NCBI RefSeq assembly: GCF_902499555.1
Contig: NZ_CABVMM010000002.1
Location: forward strand, 310,001 to 374,000
DNA length: 64,000 nucleotides
From: Mesonia oceanica
Lineage (GTDB): Bacteria > Bacteroidota > Bacteroidia > Flavobacteriales > Flavobacteriaceae
Reading direction: 5' to 3'
Part shown: one piece after another, positions 9,566 through 19,159 of the stretch
Numbering within the stretch: position 1 is the first letter of the stretch
How the letters are laid out: the number at the start of each line of letters is the position of its first letter
Translations under genes and position numbers: made by a program
Notes under the pieces: model-generated
Told to the model about the DNA's origin: nothing
Database searches by the model: none
Seen by the model: only the letters and a program-made list of their open reading frames with translations

Positions 9566-10093
9566 TTATTTCTGTTGAAATGAGTTTAATTTTTTAGTAA
9601 TTTCATACAAAGCAATGCCGCTAGCTTGTGCTACATTCATACTGCTATTCTTCCCAAACATAGTAATATGAATATTTGCTGAAGTTTTTTCTAGCAGGTT
9701 TTTATTAACTCCTACATTTTCTTCGCCTACGATTAGCGCTACAGATTGATTTTCCTGAAGTTCAAGTTGTTCTACCGAAATGCTATCATCGGTAATTTCT
9801 AAAGCTAAAAGTTGAATATTTTCTTGTTGAAATCGTTTTATCACTTCTTCAATATTTTCTTCAAATTCAAAGGAAACCGTATGTTGAGTTGAACGCGCGG
9901 TTCGTTTTAAGCGATTACTTTTAATAACTGCTTCGTCAATTCCGCAAAAAATGATTTTTTCAATATGAAAAGCATCGGCCAATCGAAATAAACTTCCGAG
10001 ATTGGCAGGACTACTCACTTGATCTGTAATTAGAGTGATGGGAAATTTTTCCGAAGAAAATTTATTGGAATAATGGTCTAATTGTTCACTCAT
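9566..10093 (-). CDS. SpoU/TrmH-family RNA ribose methyltransferase
   Basis: 175 residues covering a single SPOUT domain: motif 1 SPANLGSLFRLADAF, motif 2 LIVGEENVGVNKNLL and motif 3 MNVAQASGIALYEI, which form the knotted SAM site. There is no N-terminal substrate-binding domain, so it is close to the TrmL/TrmH size class. It should 2'-O-methylate tRNA or rRNA; the target is not determined. Only 3 bases separate it from the DUF4159 gene upstream. Confidence 0.85.
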   Translation of the reverse strand: MSEQLDHYSNKFSSEKFPITLITDQVSSPANLGSLFRLADAFHIEKIIFCGIDEAVIKSNRLKRTARSTQHTVSFEFEENIEEVIKRFQQENIQLLALEITDDSISVEQLELQENQSVALIVGEENVGVNKNLLEKTSANIHITMFGKNSSMNVAQASGIALYEITKKLNSFQQK

Positions 10094-10096
10094 CGA

Positions 10097-10738
10097 TTAA
10101 TTTTCAAAAGCGTATTTAACAATATTAGCCCCCATTTTTAAAGCTTTTTCTCGCACTTGTTGTGGATCGTTATGTACTTCTGCATTTTCCCAACCATCGC
10201 CAAGATCACTCTCGAAAGTAAATAGTAATATAAGTCGGTTTTCATAAGTAATTCCAAATGCTTGTGGACGTTCCCCGTCGTGTTCGTGAATTTTAGGTAA
10301 ACCTTCCGGGAAATTATAGGCAGAAGAAAAAATAGGGTGATCTGCCGGAAGCTCCTGCAATTCTTGATTAGGAAATACTTTCTTTAATTCTTTCTCAATA
10401 TAAGGACGCATGCCATAGTTGTCATCAATATGAAGAAAACCTCCACTAATTAGATATTTTCTAAGGTTTTGAGCGTCTTCTTCAGAAAAGAAAACATTTC
10501 CATGCCCCGTCATATGCACCAACGGATAAGTAAAAATATCGGTACTTCTAGGTTCTACCGTTTGGGGCTGCTTATTTATAGAAGTTTCTATATTTTCATT
10601 ACAAAATGCAATGAGATTGGGAAGGGAAGTAGGATTTCCATACCAATCGCCACCACCACTATATTTTAAGACCGCAATATCTTGGGCTTGTAAAACAGTG
10701 AAAACGAAGCAAAAAAGAAGCGTAAAAAGCTTTTTCAT
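10097..10738 (-). CDS. DUF4159 domain secreted protein
   Basis: 213 residues with a signal peptide (MKKLFTLLFCFVFTVLQAQ). The rest is one DUF4159 domain: YSGGGDWYGNPTSLPNLI, MTGHGNVFFSEEDAQNLRKY and GFLHIDDNYGMRPYIEKEL, a fold related to glutamine-amidotransferase-like domains. The function is unknown. In many bacteria DUF4159 accompanies MoxR/DUF58 batA-type genes, but none is visible here; the neighbours are RNA-modification genes, which may be coincidental co-transcription. It is 42 bases downstream of rsmE. Confidence 0.8.
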   Translation of the reverse strand: MKKLFTLLFCFVFTVLQAQDIAVLKYSGGGDWYGNPTSLPNLIAFCNENIETSINKQPQTVEPRSTDIFTYPLVHMTGHGNVFFSEEDAQNLRKYLISGGFLHIDDNYGMRPYIEKELKKVFPNQELQELPADHPIFSSAYNFPEGLPKIHEHDGERPQAFGITYENRLILLFTFESDLGDGWENAEVHNDPQQVREKALKMGANIVKYAFEN

Positions 10739-10780
10739 AGCAATTGAAAAATTTCAATAAATATAATGAGAATTTTATTA

Positions 10781-11488
10781 CTAAAATTCATTAATTAATG
10801 CAGCAGTATGTGTGGCTACAATGGCAGCAGTTTCGGTACGTAACCGAGTATGGCCTAAGGTAACGGGAATAAATTGCTGTTGAAGCGCCAATTCAATTTC
10901 TTCAGGAGAAAAATCACCTTCAGGGCCAATTAGTAGGGTATAAGCTTCACCGGCTTGTAATTCTTTTTGAAAGGATTTTTTTTCTTTTTCCTCACAATGA
11001 GCTATAAATTTTTGTCCATCATGGTGTTGTTGAATAAATTCTTTAAAGGAAATCGCTTCTGTGATTTCCGGCAAAGTATAATGTAGAGATTGTTTCATTG
11101 CGCTTTGTAAAACCCGCTCAAACCGATTTATCTTGACCACCTTTCGTTCACTATGATCACAAATAATAGGTGTGATTTTATCGATTCCTATTTCGGTAGC
11201 TTTTTCTAGAAAAGTTTCAAAACGATCATTCATTTTGGTAGGGGCTACTGCTAAATGCAAGTGATATTTTTTATCTCTTTCCTGCTCGAAATTTTTAATT
11301 TTCGCTTTACATTTATTAGGGTTAGCTTCAATTATTTCAGCTTCAAATAAAAACCCTTTTCCATTGGTAATGTTTAGGTTATCACCTTCTGATTTACGTA
11401 AAACTTTAACAATATGTTTACTTTCATCTTTAGGGAAAATTACTTCTTTATCGTTTTTAGAAATGGAAGGATTATAAAATAATTGCAT
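10781..11488 (-). CDS. rsmE: 16S rRNA (uracil-1498-N3)-methyltransferase
   Basis: 235 residues, the normal size. The N-terminal PUA-like domain (SKHIVKVLRKSEGD) is followed by the SPOUT domain with LLIGPEGDFSPEEI and LGHTRLRTETAAIVA, the diagnostic RsmE SAM-binding knot. It methylates N3 of U1498 in the decoding region of 16S rRNA. It starts 9 bases after the tsaD stop, so the two RNA-modification genes are co-transcribed. Confidence 0.93.
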   Translation of the reverse strand: MQLFYNPSISKNDKEVIFPKDESKHIVKVLRKSEGDNLNITNGKGFLFEAEIIEANPNKCKAKIKNFEQERDKKYHLHLAVAPTKMNDRFETFLEKATEIGIDKITPIICDHSERKVVKINRFERVLQSAMKQSLHYTLPEITEAISFKEFIQQHHDGQKFIAHCEEKEKKSFQKELQAGEAYTLLIGPEGDFSPEEIELALQQQFIPVTLGHTRLRTETAAIVATHTAALINEF

Positions 11489-11497
11489 AGTAATTTT

Positions 11498-12520
11498 TTA
11501 AAGGGAATAGCGAGCTTGAGCCGTGATACTGGCATCTGAAAATTCTTTATTCAAATATTTGTAATGTCCCACAATAGCGATCATCGCAGCATTATCGGTA
11601 GTATATTCAAATTTAGGAATGTAGGTTTTCCAACCAAAGCGTTCTTGGGCATCAATAAGTGCAGTTCTAATTCCACTATTGGCAGAAACGCCACCACCGA
11701 TGGCAATTTCTTTAACCCCGGTTTGTTTTACAGCTTTTTTTAGCTTGTCCATCAGAATTTTTACCACCGTATATTGAAAGGAAGCGCAAATATCTTTTAA
11801 GTTTTCTTCAATAAAATCAGGATTCTTTTTTTCTTCACGCTCCAAAAAGTAGAGCATCGAAGTTTTTAAACCACTAAAGCTAAAATCCAGATTTTTTACA
11901 TTCGGTTTAGGAAACGGAAAAGCTTTCGGATTCCCTTCTTTAGCATATTTATCTATTAAAGGACCACCGGGATAGGGAAGGTTTAGCATTTTCCCACATT
12001 TATCGTAAGCTTCACCTACCGCATCATCTAGGGTTTCACCAATGACTTCCATTTTAAAAAAATCAGAAACTTTTACAATTTGGGTATGTCCGCCACTGAT
12101 GGTCAAACCGAGAAATGGAAAATTCGGCTTTTCAAAATCTTCTTCTTCAATGAAATGAGCCAAAATATGAGCTTGCATATGGTTGACTTCGATTAATGGA
12201 ATTTTGAGTGCAGCTGCCATCGACTTGGCAAAAGAGGTTCCCACTAACAACGAACCCATTAAACCAGGACCTCTGGTAAAGGCGATAGCCGATAAATCTT
12301 CTTTTTTGATTCCCGCTTTTTCAATAGCCTGATGTATTACCGGTACAATGTTTTGCTGGTGTGCACGGGAAGCTAATTCGGGTACTACACCACCATATTC
12401 TTCGTGTATTTTTTGGGTAGCTACTACGTTACTTTTTATCTTTCCGTTACAAAGCACGGCAGCAGCAGTATCGTCACAAGAAGACTCAATACCAAGAATA
12501 TATATATTTTGTGAGTCCAT
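11498..12520 (-). CDS. tsaD: tRNA N6-adenosine threonylcarbamoyltransferase TsaD
   Basis: 340 residues. ILGIESSCDDTAAAV opens the ASKHA ATPase fold, HMQAHILAH binds the metal, and GGGVSANSGIR closes the nucleotide site. It transfers the threonylcarbamoyl group from the TsaC-made adenylate to A37 of ANN-decoding tRNAs, with TsaB and TsaE. It is the first gene of the minus-strand RNA-modification run and lies head-to-head with tamB, about 200 bases apart. Confidence 0.95.
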   Translation of the reverse strand: MDSQNIYILGIESSCDDTAAAVLCNGKIKSNVVATQKIHEEYGGVVPELASRAHQQNIVPVIHQAIEKAGIKKEDLSAIAFTRGPGLMGSLLVGTSFAKSMAAALKIPLIEVNHMQAHILAHFIEEEDFEKPNFPFLGLTISGGHTQIVKVSDFFKMEVIGETLDDAVGEAYDKCGKMLNLPYPGGPLIDKYAKEGNPKAFPFPKPNVKNLDFSFSGLKTSMLYFLEREEKKNPDFIEENLKDICASFQYTVVKILMDKLKKAVKQTGVKEIAIGGGVSANSGIRTALIDAQERFGWKTYIPKFEYTTDNAAMIAIVGHYKYLNKEFSDASITAQARYSL

Positions 12521-12567
12521 TATAATTTTTAGGTCTAAAATTTGTTAGAATTGTTCTTAAAGCTATG

Positions 12568-12575
12568 TAAATTTG
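12568..12575 (+). promoter_or_regulatory. Possible -7 box for tamB (TAAATTTG)
   Basis: TAAATTTG fits the Bacteroidota -7 consensus TAnnTTTG in the divergent gap before tamB. No good TTTG box lies 17-19 bases upstream, so the assignment is weak. Confidence 0.3.
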
Positions 12576-12718
12576 CAAGCTTTGCGGTTGTATTTGTACA
12601 ACTCAGCACAAAATTAGGATTATTCTAATTAAATAAGAAAAATCAAGCTTAATTAAAACCAGAACCTATTAAAAAGTTTTTTAAAATATTAGGTAGAATT
12701 ATAGTAGCTATTTTACTA

Positions 12719-15700
12719 TTGTTCTTGGTTTTGGTTTTGGTGTTTTCCATTCCGGCAGTACAAACTTCTGTTGCCCATAAAGTTACCGAAAGAATCAATA
12801 ACGATTTTAATACCAATATCAATGTTGAACGCATAAGTATTTCCTACAATGGAGATGTAGTTATTGAGGAAGTTTATATTGAAGATCACCATCAAGATAC
12901 GCTTATTAGCGCAAAACAGTTGAGTACCTCATTGATCGATGTTCCGGCGATTCTTTCCGGTCAGCACCTAGATTTTGGTGATCTGGAAGCAGAACAATTA
13001 AAACTTCGCATGAAGCTTTATAAAGGGGAAACAAAAGATAACCTTTCCTTTTTTGGTGAAAAATTTGATAATGGTCAACCCTCGCAAAGCCCATTTGTTT
13101 TAACTATAGATCATATTATCGCTATCAATAGTGAAGTGAGCTATGAAGATGAAAATTTAGAAGATGAAGATGTTTTTTCATTTAAAGACTTAAATATCAA
13201 TGCTTCTAATTTAGTCGTTGATGGTCCAAATGTTTCGGTGAATATAGAAAGCATGAAGGCAGAGGAAAGCAGAGGTATCAAAATAGATCATTTGAGTACT
13301 GATTTTAGGTACACTAAAGAAAGTATGCTCTTCGATGATTTTCAACTACAAACCCCTTATTCAGACATAACTAGTGATATCCGTTTTGATTATGAGATAG
13401 GAGGCTTGGCAGATTTTGAAAATAAAGTACAGATCACTGGAGATTTCAGGACTTCTAAAGTAGATACCCGTGATTTAAAATTGCTTTACAATGAGTTTGG
13501 TGATACCGAAACTATACAGTTTGAAGGAGATTTAAAAGGTACTTTAAATGATTTTCAGTTGAATAACTGGCATTTAACGGGAATGGATCGAACCGTGATA
13601 GATGGAGACCTGGATTTTAAAAATTTAATCGATAAAGAAAAGACCTTTAAAATTTCCGGAAATTTTAAGGAGCTTTCTACCAATTATTACGATTTGGTAA
13701 ATTTACTCCCGAATGTATTGGGGAAAAATTTACCTAAACAACTTATTGAAGTTGGAAGTGTCAATTTAAACGGTTATTTAAGCGCTACACCTACAAGGGT
13801 AGTGACTAATTCTCAGATTAATACTCAGTTAGGAAGTGCTAATTTAAATATTGCGCTAGATGATTTAAATGATTCTAAATTTGCTAGTTATAAAGGAAAG
13901 ATTAAGTTTATTCGGTTTAATTTGGGACGCTTACTGGATAATTCTTCCTTAGGTTATGCTACTTTTAGTTTAAATGTAGACGGACTTGGTTTTTCACAAG
14001 AAACCTTAAATACGCAAATAGATGGAACCATCAATCAATTGCAGTTTAATGGATATACCTATAATAAAATCAAGGTTTCAGGAAAATTAGATGCCCCTGT
14101 TTTTAATGGGAAATTAATAAGCAACGACCCTAATTTTCAATTTGAATTTAATGGCCTTGCCGATATTTCTGATGACAATAACATATACGATTTTAAGGCA
14201 AACGTAAAATATGCCGACCTTCACGCATTAAATTTTGTGGAACGTGATACCTTATCAATTATGAAAGGGGATATTCTTATGAATATGAAAGGTAAAAACC
14301 TGGATGATGTGAGTGGTTCTCTTTATTTACAAAATTTCAGCTATAAAAATCAGGATAATCTTTTTGAGTTTGAAGAACTAGAACTCACCTCTAGTTTCGA
14401 TAATCAAGTGCGAACAATTACTATTAACTCTCCTGATGTGATTAGTGGAGAGGTAGAAGGGATTTTTCAAGTGAACCAAGTTCCGGCTTTATTCCAAAAT
14501 GCGGTAGGAAGTTTGTACACCAATTACGATCCTATTCCTACTGAAGGAAGTCAGTATCTCGATTTTAATTTTGATATTTATAATAAAATAGTCGAAGTAT
14601 TCTTTCCGAATATTGAATTAGCGCCCAATACCTTCATCAAAGGAAGTGTACAGTCAGAAGATTCAGATTTTAAACTAACTTTTAGATCTCCTCAAATAAA
14701 CGTATTTGAAAATATGTTTCAAAAGGTGAATCTTCAAGTAGATAACACCAACCCGCTTTTTAATACCTATGTAGAAGTTGATAGTATTTCTACTAATTTT
14801 TACAATGCTTCCGATTTCAATTTAATTAACGTGACCCTCAACGATACACTTTTTGTAAGATCTGAGTTTAAAGGAGGAAAAAACAATAACGACGATTTTA
14901 ATTTTAGTTTTTTCCATACGATTAATAAAGACCAAAAGTCGGTAGTGGGAGTTCGAAAATCTGATATAAAATTCAAAGAAAGTAAGTGGTATTTCAATAA
15001 AAACAATACTAAAAACCAAACTATTGTCTTCGAAAAAGACTTTAGTAACTTCCGAATAGATACACTTACCTTAACTCATCAAGATGAAGAGATAAGGTTA
15101 AGCGGAGAGGCGAGTGATACGACCTATAAAAATTTCAATTTAAAATTTGATAATGTAGATCTTTCTAAAATCACTCCTTCCATTGATAGTTTAAATTTAG
15201 CCGGAATTGTAAACGGGAAACTTAAATTTTTGCAAGAAAAAGGAGTGTATTATCCCACTTCTTCTTTAACCATCGATGATATTGCGATAAACGAAGTAAA
15301 GTATGGCGATTTAAATTTAGATATTGAAGGAAACGAAAATTTGACACAGTATAAAATTGAAGCATTGTTAGGTAACGAAGAGTATGATTTTCTTCAAGCT
15401 TCAGGTAATTTAGATGTGAGTAATGAAAACCCAAATATCGATCTCAATGTTAATCTCGATAGTTTTAAATTAAATGCATTTAGTGCTTTAGGTGCCGATG
15501 TAATTTCCAATATTCGTGGGTTAGCTTATGGAAATGCTAAGATCTCTGGAGATTATCGAAATCCCGATATTACTGGAAGGTTAACCTTACAAGATGCGGG
15601 ATTAAAATTCCCTTACCTCAATGTAGATTTAAACTTTCAACAGAATGCAGTAATAGATTTAACTAAACAGCAATTCTTGTTTAACAATGTAGATTTTGTT

Positions 15701-17098
15701 GATACAAAATACAAAACCAAAGGGATCATCAATGGAACCATTTCTCACGATGGATTTAAAAAATGGAGACTGGATTTAGATCTTGACGCTCCAAAAAGAC
15801 TATTAGTGTTGGATACAGATTATACCGAAGAATCTCTTTACTACGGAACTGCTTTTATTAGCGGTAGTGCAAATATTGCAGGACCTACCGAAGAATTGGT
15901 GATTAATGTAAATGCAGAAACACAAAAGGGAACGATTTTTAAAATTCCGTTGAATGATACTGAAACCATTGGGGATAATTCTTATATCTATTTTCTAACT
16001 CCTGAAGAAAAACAAGCAAGAAAAGAAGGGAAAGAGATTAAGGTGAAAGAAGTAAAAGGACTAGAACTTAACTTTGAATTAGATGTTACCCATGAAGCTG
16101 AAGTAGAAATTGTTATCGATCAAAACAGCGGAAGTTCTTTACGCGGGAGCGGTGCCGGAACACTTTTGATGGAAATAAGTACCAACGGGAAATTTAATAT
16201 GTGGGGAGATTTTGTAGTCTATAATGGTGTTTACAACTTTAAATATGCCGGTTTGGTGCAAAAAGAATTTGAAGTAGTCCCAGGTGGCAATATTACGTGG
16301 GATGGAAGTCCAACTAAGGCAGATTTAAATGTGCGTGCTTTGTATAGAGCTGAAGCAAATCCCGCAATTTTATTAGAAAACCCGGTTATTAATAGAAATA
16401 TTCCCGTAGACGTTTATATTAACCTAAATGGCGAATTAAGCGAAACCGATATTAGCTTCGATTTGGAATACCCTAACCTGAGTTCAGTTGTAAAGTCAGA
16501 ACTTCAATACAGAATCAGTGATCGTCAGAATACCGAAATACAGGCACTTTCCTTAATTACTCAAGGAAGCTTCTTTAGTCAATATACGGTGGGACAAAAT
16601 GCTCCTGGAAATCTAATTGCAGAACGTGCTTCCGGTTTATTTGATAACATTTTTAGTGATGATGATGGTAAATTTAAAGTAGGTATTAATTACGTACAAG
16701 GAGACCGAACTCCAGACCAAGATACGGCCGATAGGTTTGGGGTCACTTTATCTACACAGATTAGTGAACGCGTACTGGTAAACGGTCGAGTAGGGGTTCC
16801 TATTGGTGGAGTTACGCAATCTGTGGTAGTAGGAAATGTAGAAGTTGAATTATTGCTAAATGAAGAAGGAACCTTACGGGCAAAATTATTCAATCGGGAA
16901 AACAATATTCAATACATCGGGCAGCAATGGGGATATACGCAAGGTGTTGGGATATCCTATTCAGTAGATTTTGATACCTTTAAAGAATTGATCTATAAAA
17001 TATTAAACAAAGAATTAAAAGTAGAGCAAGTTCCTGAAGAAGTAGAAAAAAATCCAAAATCCCTTGCTCCAGATTATATCGTATTCCCCGGAAAATAA
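12719..17098 (+). CDS. tamB: TamB-like translocation and assembly module protein
   Basis: At least 1459 residues. An N-terminal membrane anchor leads into a very long beta-rich periplasmic region of repeated amphipathic strands (AsmA/DUF748-like), ending in the TamB/DUF490 domain: LRGSGAGTLLMEISTNGKFNMWGDF, FKYAGLVQKEF and the C-terminal LNGRVGVPIGG-type strands. TamB forms a hydrophobic groove bridging inner and outer membrane for lipid transport or barrel assembly. 12719 is a TTG and cuts into the membrane helix. The frame stays open back to 12653 and encodes a basic stretch plus the rest of the helix, but has no ATG, GTG or TTG there; an ATT at 12668 would give 1476 residues. Confidence 0.85.
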   Translation: MFLVLVLVFSIPAVQTSVAHKVTERINNDFNTNINVERISISYNGDVVIEEVYIEDHHQDTLISAKQLSTSLIDVPAILSGQHLDFGDLEAEQLKLRMKLYKGETKDNLSFFGEKFDNGQPSQSPFVLTIDHIIAINSEVSYEDENLEDEDVFSFKDLNINASNLVVDGPNVSVNIESMKAEESRGIKIDHLSTDFRYTKESMLFDDFQLQTPYSDITSDIRFDYEIGGLADFENKVQITGDFRTSKVDTRDLKLLYNEFGDTETIQFEGDLKGTLNDFQLNNWHLTGMDRTVIDGDLDFKNLIDKEKTFKISGNFKELSTNYYDLVNLLPNVLGKNLPKQLIEVGSVNLNGYLSATPTRVVTNSQINTQLGSANLNIALDDLNDSKFASYKGKIKFIRFNLGRLLDNSSLGYATFSLNVDGLGFSQETLNTQIDGTINQLQFNGYTYNKIKVSGKLDAPVFNGKLISNDPNFQFEFNGLADISDDNNIYDFKANVKYADLHALNFVERDTLSIMKGDILMNMKGKNLDDVSGSLYLQNFSYKNQDNLFEFEELELTSSFDNQVRTITINSPDVISGEVEGIFQVNQVPALFQNAVGSLYTNYDPIPTEGSQYLDFNFDIYNKIVEVFFPNIELAPNTFIKGSVQSEDSDFKLTFRSPQINVFENMFQKVNLQVDNTNPLFNTYVEVDSISTNFYNASDFNLINVTLNDTLFVRSEFKGGKNNNDDFNFSFFHTINKDQKSVVGVRKSDIKFKESKWYFNKNNTKNQTIVFEKDFSNFRIDTLTLTHQDEEIRLSGEASDTTYKNFNLKFDNVDLSKITPSIDSLNLAGIVNGKLKFLQEKGVYYPTSSLTIDDIAINEVKYGDLNLDIEGNENLTQYKIEALLGNEEYDFLQASGNLDVSNENPNIDLNVNLDSFKLNAFSALGADVISNIRGLAYGNAKISGDYRNPDITGRLTLQDAGLKFPYLNVDLNFQQNAVIDLTKQQFLFNNVDFVDTKYKTKGIINGTISHDGFKKWRLDLDLDAPKRLLVLDTDYTEESLYYGTAFISGSANIAGPTEELVINVNAETQKGTIFKIPLNDTETIGDNSYIYFLTPEEKQARKEGKEIKVKEVKGLELNFELDVTHEAEVEIVIDQNSGSSLRGSGAGTLLMEISTNGKFNMWGDFVVYNGVYNFKYAGLVQKEFEVVPGGNITWDGSPTKADLNVRALYRAEANPAILLENPVINRNIPVDVYINLNGELSETDISFDLEYPNLSSVVKSELQYRISDRQNTEIQALSLITQGSFFSQYTVGQNAPGNLIAERASGLFDNIFSDDDGKFKVGINYVQGDRTPDQDTADRFGVTLSTQISERVLVNGRVGVPIGGVTQSVVVGNVEVELLLNEEGTLRAKLFNRENNIQYIGQQWGYTQGVGISYSVDFDTFKELIYKILNKELKVEQVPEEVEKNPKSLAPDYIVFPGK

Positions 17099-17190
17099 AG
17101 TTATAGCATTTACTCTAATAAAATTGTTTTTGATTAAAGAGAATACTGGAAGCTGAAAAATCTTTGTAAAATAGTTTGTAACAAGATTTC

Positions 17191-17262
17191 CTGCAAGGTC
17201 AAAAAGACCTTGCAGCTTACTTTATGAAATTAATACCTGCAAGGTTTCCAAAACCTTGCAGG
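17191..17262. repeat. Two CCTGCAAGG-type palindromes
   Basis: CTGCAAGGTC-AAAAA-GACCTTGCAG (17191-17215; perfect 10-bp arms) and CCTGCAAGGTTT-CCA-AAACCTTGCAGG (17236-17262; perfect 12-bp arms). They share their core with the pair at 3296-3365. Here they sit between the convergent ends of tamB and the symporter gene, where they could also terminate transcription. Confidence 0.75.
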
Positions 17263-17313
17263 ATATATTTAAACTATTTTTTAGTTTGATTACTTAATAA
17301 TTTATTTTGAATA

Positions 17314-17340
17314 GTTCTCGACTCCGCTCGAACTGACATT
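17314..17340. repeat. Second repeat-like intergenic motif (GTTCTCGACTCCGCTCGAAC)
   Basis: A GC-rich, partly self-complementary block (TCGA...TCGA) ending in TGACATT, unlike the AT-rich surroundings. I recall close variants scattered between genes in Flavobacteriaceae, but only one copy is in this window. The rest of the 17099-17388 gap holds the palindromes and AT-rich sequence with no coding signal. Confidence 0.4.
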
Positions 17341-17388
17341 GGTTTAGTTTTATCAAGTAAAAAATAATTCACTCAAATAATCGATAAA

Positions 17389-19116
17389 CTAAACAATCTT
17401 GTTCCAGTTCTTCCAAATAAATAAACTACAAACGCTAGCGATAAGATAAGCGATGATAGCGGAAGTGATTTCCGCATAAATCCAAAATCCTGTTCCGAAG
17501 AGAATGGCATAAATACCGATGGTTCCGGTGAAAAAGGCCAATACTTTGTAATTAAAATAATGGAATTTCCCTTCTTTATCAAAAACCAAATTTTGAAAAT
17601 TAGCTAAGGTTTCTTCATTACTTGGTTGGGTTAATAAAGTGGTCACCACCCAAACGATAGTGGTAAAAACTACTCCAAATACCAATTCCCAATGACTTTC
17701 CCAAGTGATTAGGGGTTGCTCTAACTTACTATTGATAAAAAAGAAAATAGCGATTAAAAAAGAACTCAGCATCGCTGCAATTTCACTATAGGGATTAATA
17801 CGTAACCAAAACCAGCGAAGAATAAATAATAATCCCGTTCCTGCACCAATTTGTAATAGAAGATTAAAAGCATCTCGTGCTTCTTCTAAAATTAATGAAA
17901 GTAATCCTGCGGTAATCATCATTAAGAAAGTGGCTATTCTACCCACAGCAACTTTTTTCTTTTCAGAAGCTTCCTGATTCACGAATCGAGCGTAAAAATC
18001 GTTTACCACATAACTACTTCCCCAGTTTAAATGCGTGGAAATGGTACTCATAAAAGCAGCTATTAAAGAAGTGGCCACTATCCCCAATAAACCGGAAGGT
18101 AAATAAGTAAGCATAGCCGAATAAGATAAGTCGTCTTTTACGAATGAACTATCTAAATTTGGGAAAGCATTTTGTAGGCTCGCTAAATCGGGAAAAACCA
18201 CTATGGATGCTAAACCAATCAAAATCCATGGCCATGGTCTTATGGCGTAATGGGCTAGGTTAAAAAACATGGTAGCCCAGACAGCGTGCTTTTCATTTTT
18301 AGCAGCCAACATTCGTTGTGCAATATAACCGCCGCCGCCGGGTTCTGCACCAGGATACCAAACACTCCACCATTGTACTGCTAATGGAATAATTAATAAA
18401 GGGATAAATAATTCGGGTTTTGAGAAGTCGGGGAGAAGATGGGTATTTTTACTAACTTCAGGATTGGAGAGTAAAGCAGATAATCCACCAACTTCAGGTA
18501 AATTAACAATATAAATACTAGCCCATACACTTCCAACCATAGCAATAATAAACTGAACAAAATCAGTAATCAAAACGCCTTGCAGACCTCCAAGCATAGA
18601 GTAAGTAACGGTAACCAAAGAGGCAATCACCAAAGTTTCCCAAGCGGCAAAATTAAACATCACATGCCCAATTTTGATAGCTGCTAAACAAACCGAGGCC
18701 ATGATTACAATGTTGAAGAACACTCCTAAATACAAGGCTCGAAAACCTCTAAGAAAAGCAGCACTTTTCCCACTATACCGAAGTTCATAAAACTCTAAAT
18801 CGGTAGTGATATTACTTTTTCTCCAGAGTTTTGCGTAGAAAAAAACGGTAAGCATTCCGGTGAGCAGAAAGCTCCACCATATCCAGTTCCCATAAACACC
18901 GTCTTTTCTTACGATTCCCGCTACCAATCCGGGCGTATCGGCAGCAAAAGTTGTTGCTACCATAGAAACCCCTAAAATCCACCAAGGCATATTTCTTCCA
19001 GAAAGGAAAAAGTTTTTAGCGTTTTTCCCGCTGCGGCGAGCTACTACAATTCCTATAAATAAACTAATTAAAAAAAAGGCTATGATAAATAGCCAGTCTA
19101 AAGTAGATAGCAACAT
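17389..19116 (-). CDS. Sodium:solute symporter family protein
   Basis: 575 residues with about 13-14 membrane helices. The N-terminal GIVVARRSGKNAKNFFLSGRNMPWWILG and VATTFAADTPGLVAGIVRKDG are the SSS (LeuT-fold) signatures of helices 1-2; the Na2-site region around helix 8 includes AFMSTISTHLNWGSSYVVNDF. It imports an unknown solute with sodium; a sugar or sialic-acid-like substrate cannot be told apart. It lies 43 bases after ridA and shares its direction. Confidence 0.88.
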   Translation of the reverse strand: MLLSTLDWLFIIAFFLISLFIGIVVARRSGKNAKNFFLSGRNMPWWILGVSMVATTFAADTPGLVAGIVRKDGVYGNWIWWSFLLTGMLTVFFYAKLWRKSNITTDLEFYELRYSGKSAAFLRGFRALYLGVFFNIVIMASVCLAAIKIGHVMFNFAAWETLVIASLVTVTYSMLGGLQGVLITDFVQFIIAMVGSVWASIYIVNLPEVGGLSALLSNPEVSKNTHLLPDFSKPELFIPLLIIPLAVQWWSVWYPGAEPGGGGYIAQRMLAAKNEKHAVWATMFFNLAHYAIRPWPWILIGLASIVVFPDLASLQNAFPNLDSSFVKDDLSYSAMLTYLPSGLLGIVATSLIAAFMSTISTHLNWGSSYVVNDFYARFVNQEASEKKKVAVGRIATFLMMITAGLLSLILEEARDAFNLLLQIGAGTGLLFILRWFWLRINPYSEIAAMLSSFLIAIFFFINSKLEQPLITWESHWELVFGVVFTTIVWVVTTLLTQPSNEETLANFQNLVFDKEGKFHYFNYKVLAFFTGTIGIYAILFGTGFWIYAEITSAIIAYLIASVCSLFIWKNWNKIV

Positions 19117-19159
19117 GAATAATGTTTTTGGTTGCTAAATGTAGTAAAAAGATAGAATA

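Noticed and set aside
12649..12834. Minus-strand 61-codon frame over the start of tamB
   Set aside because: Antisense to the TamB anchor region with no supporting motif.
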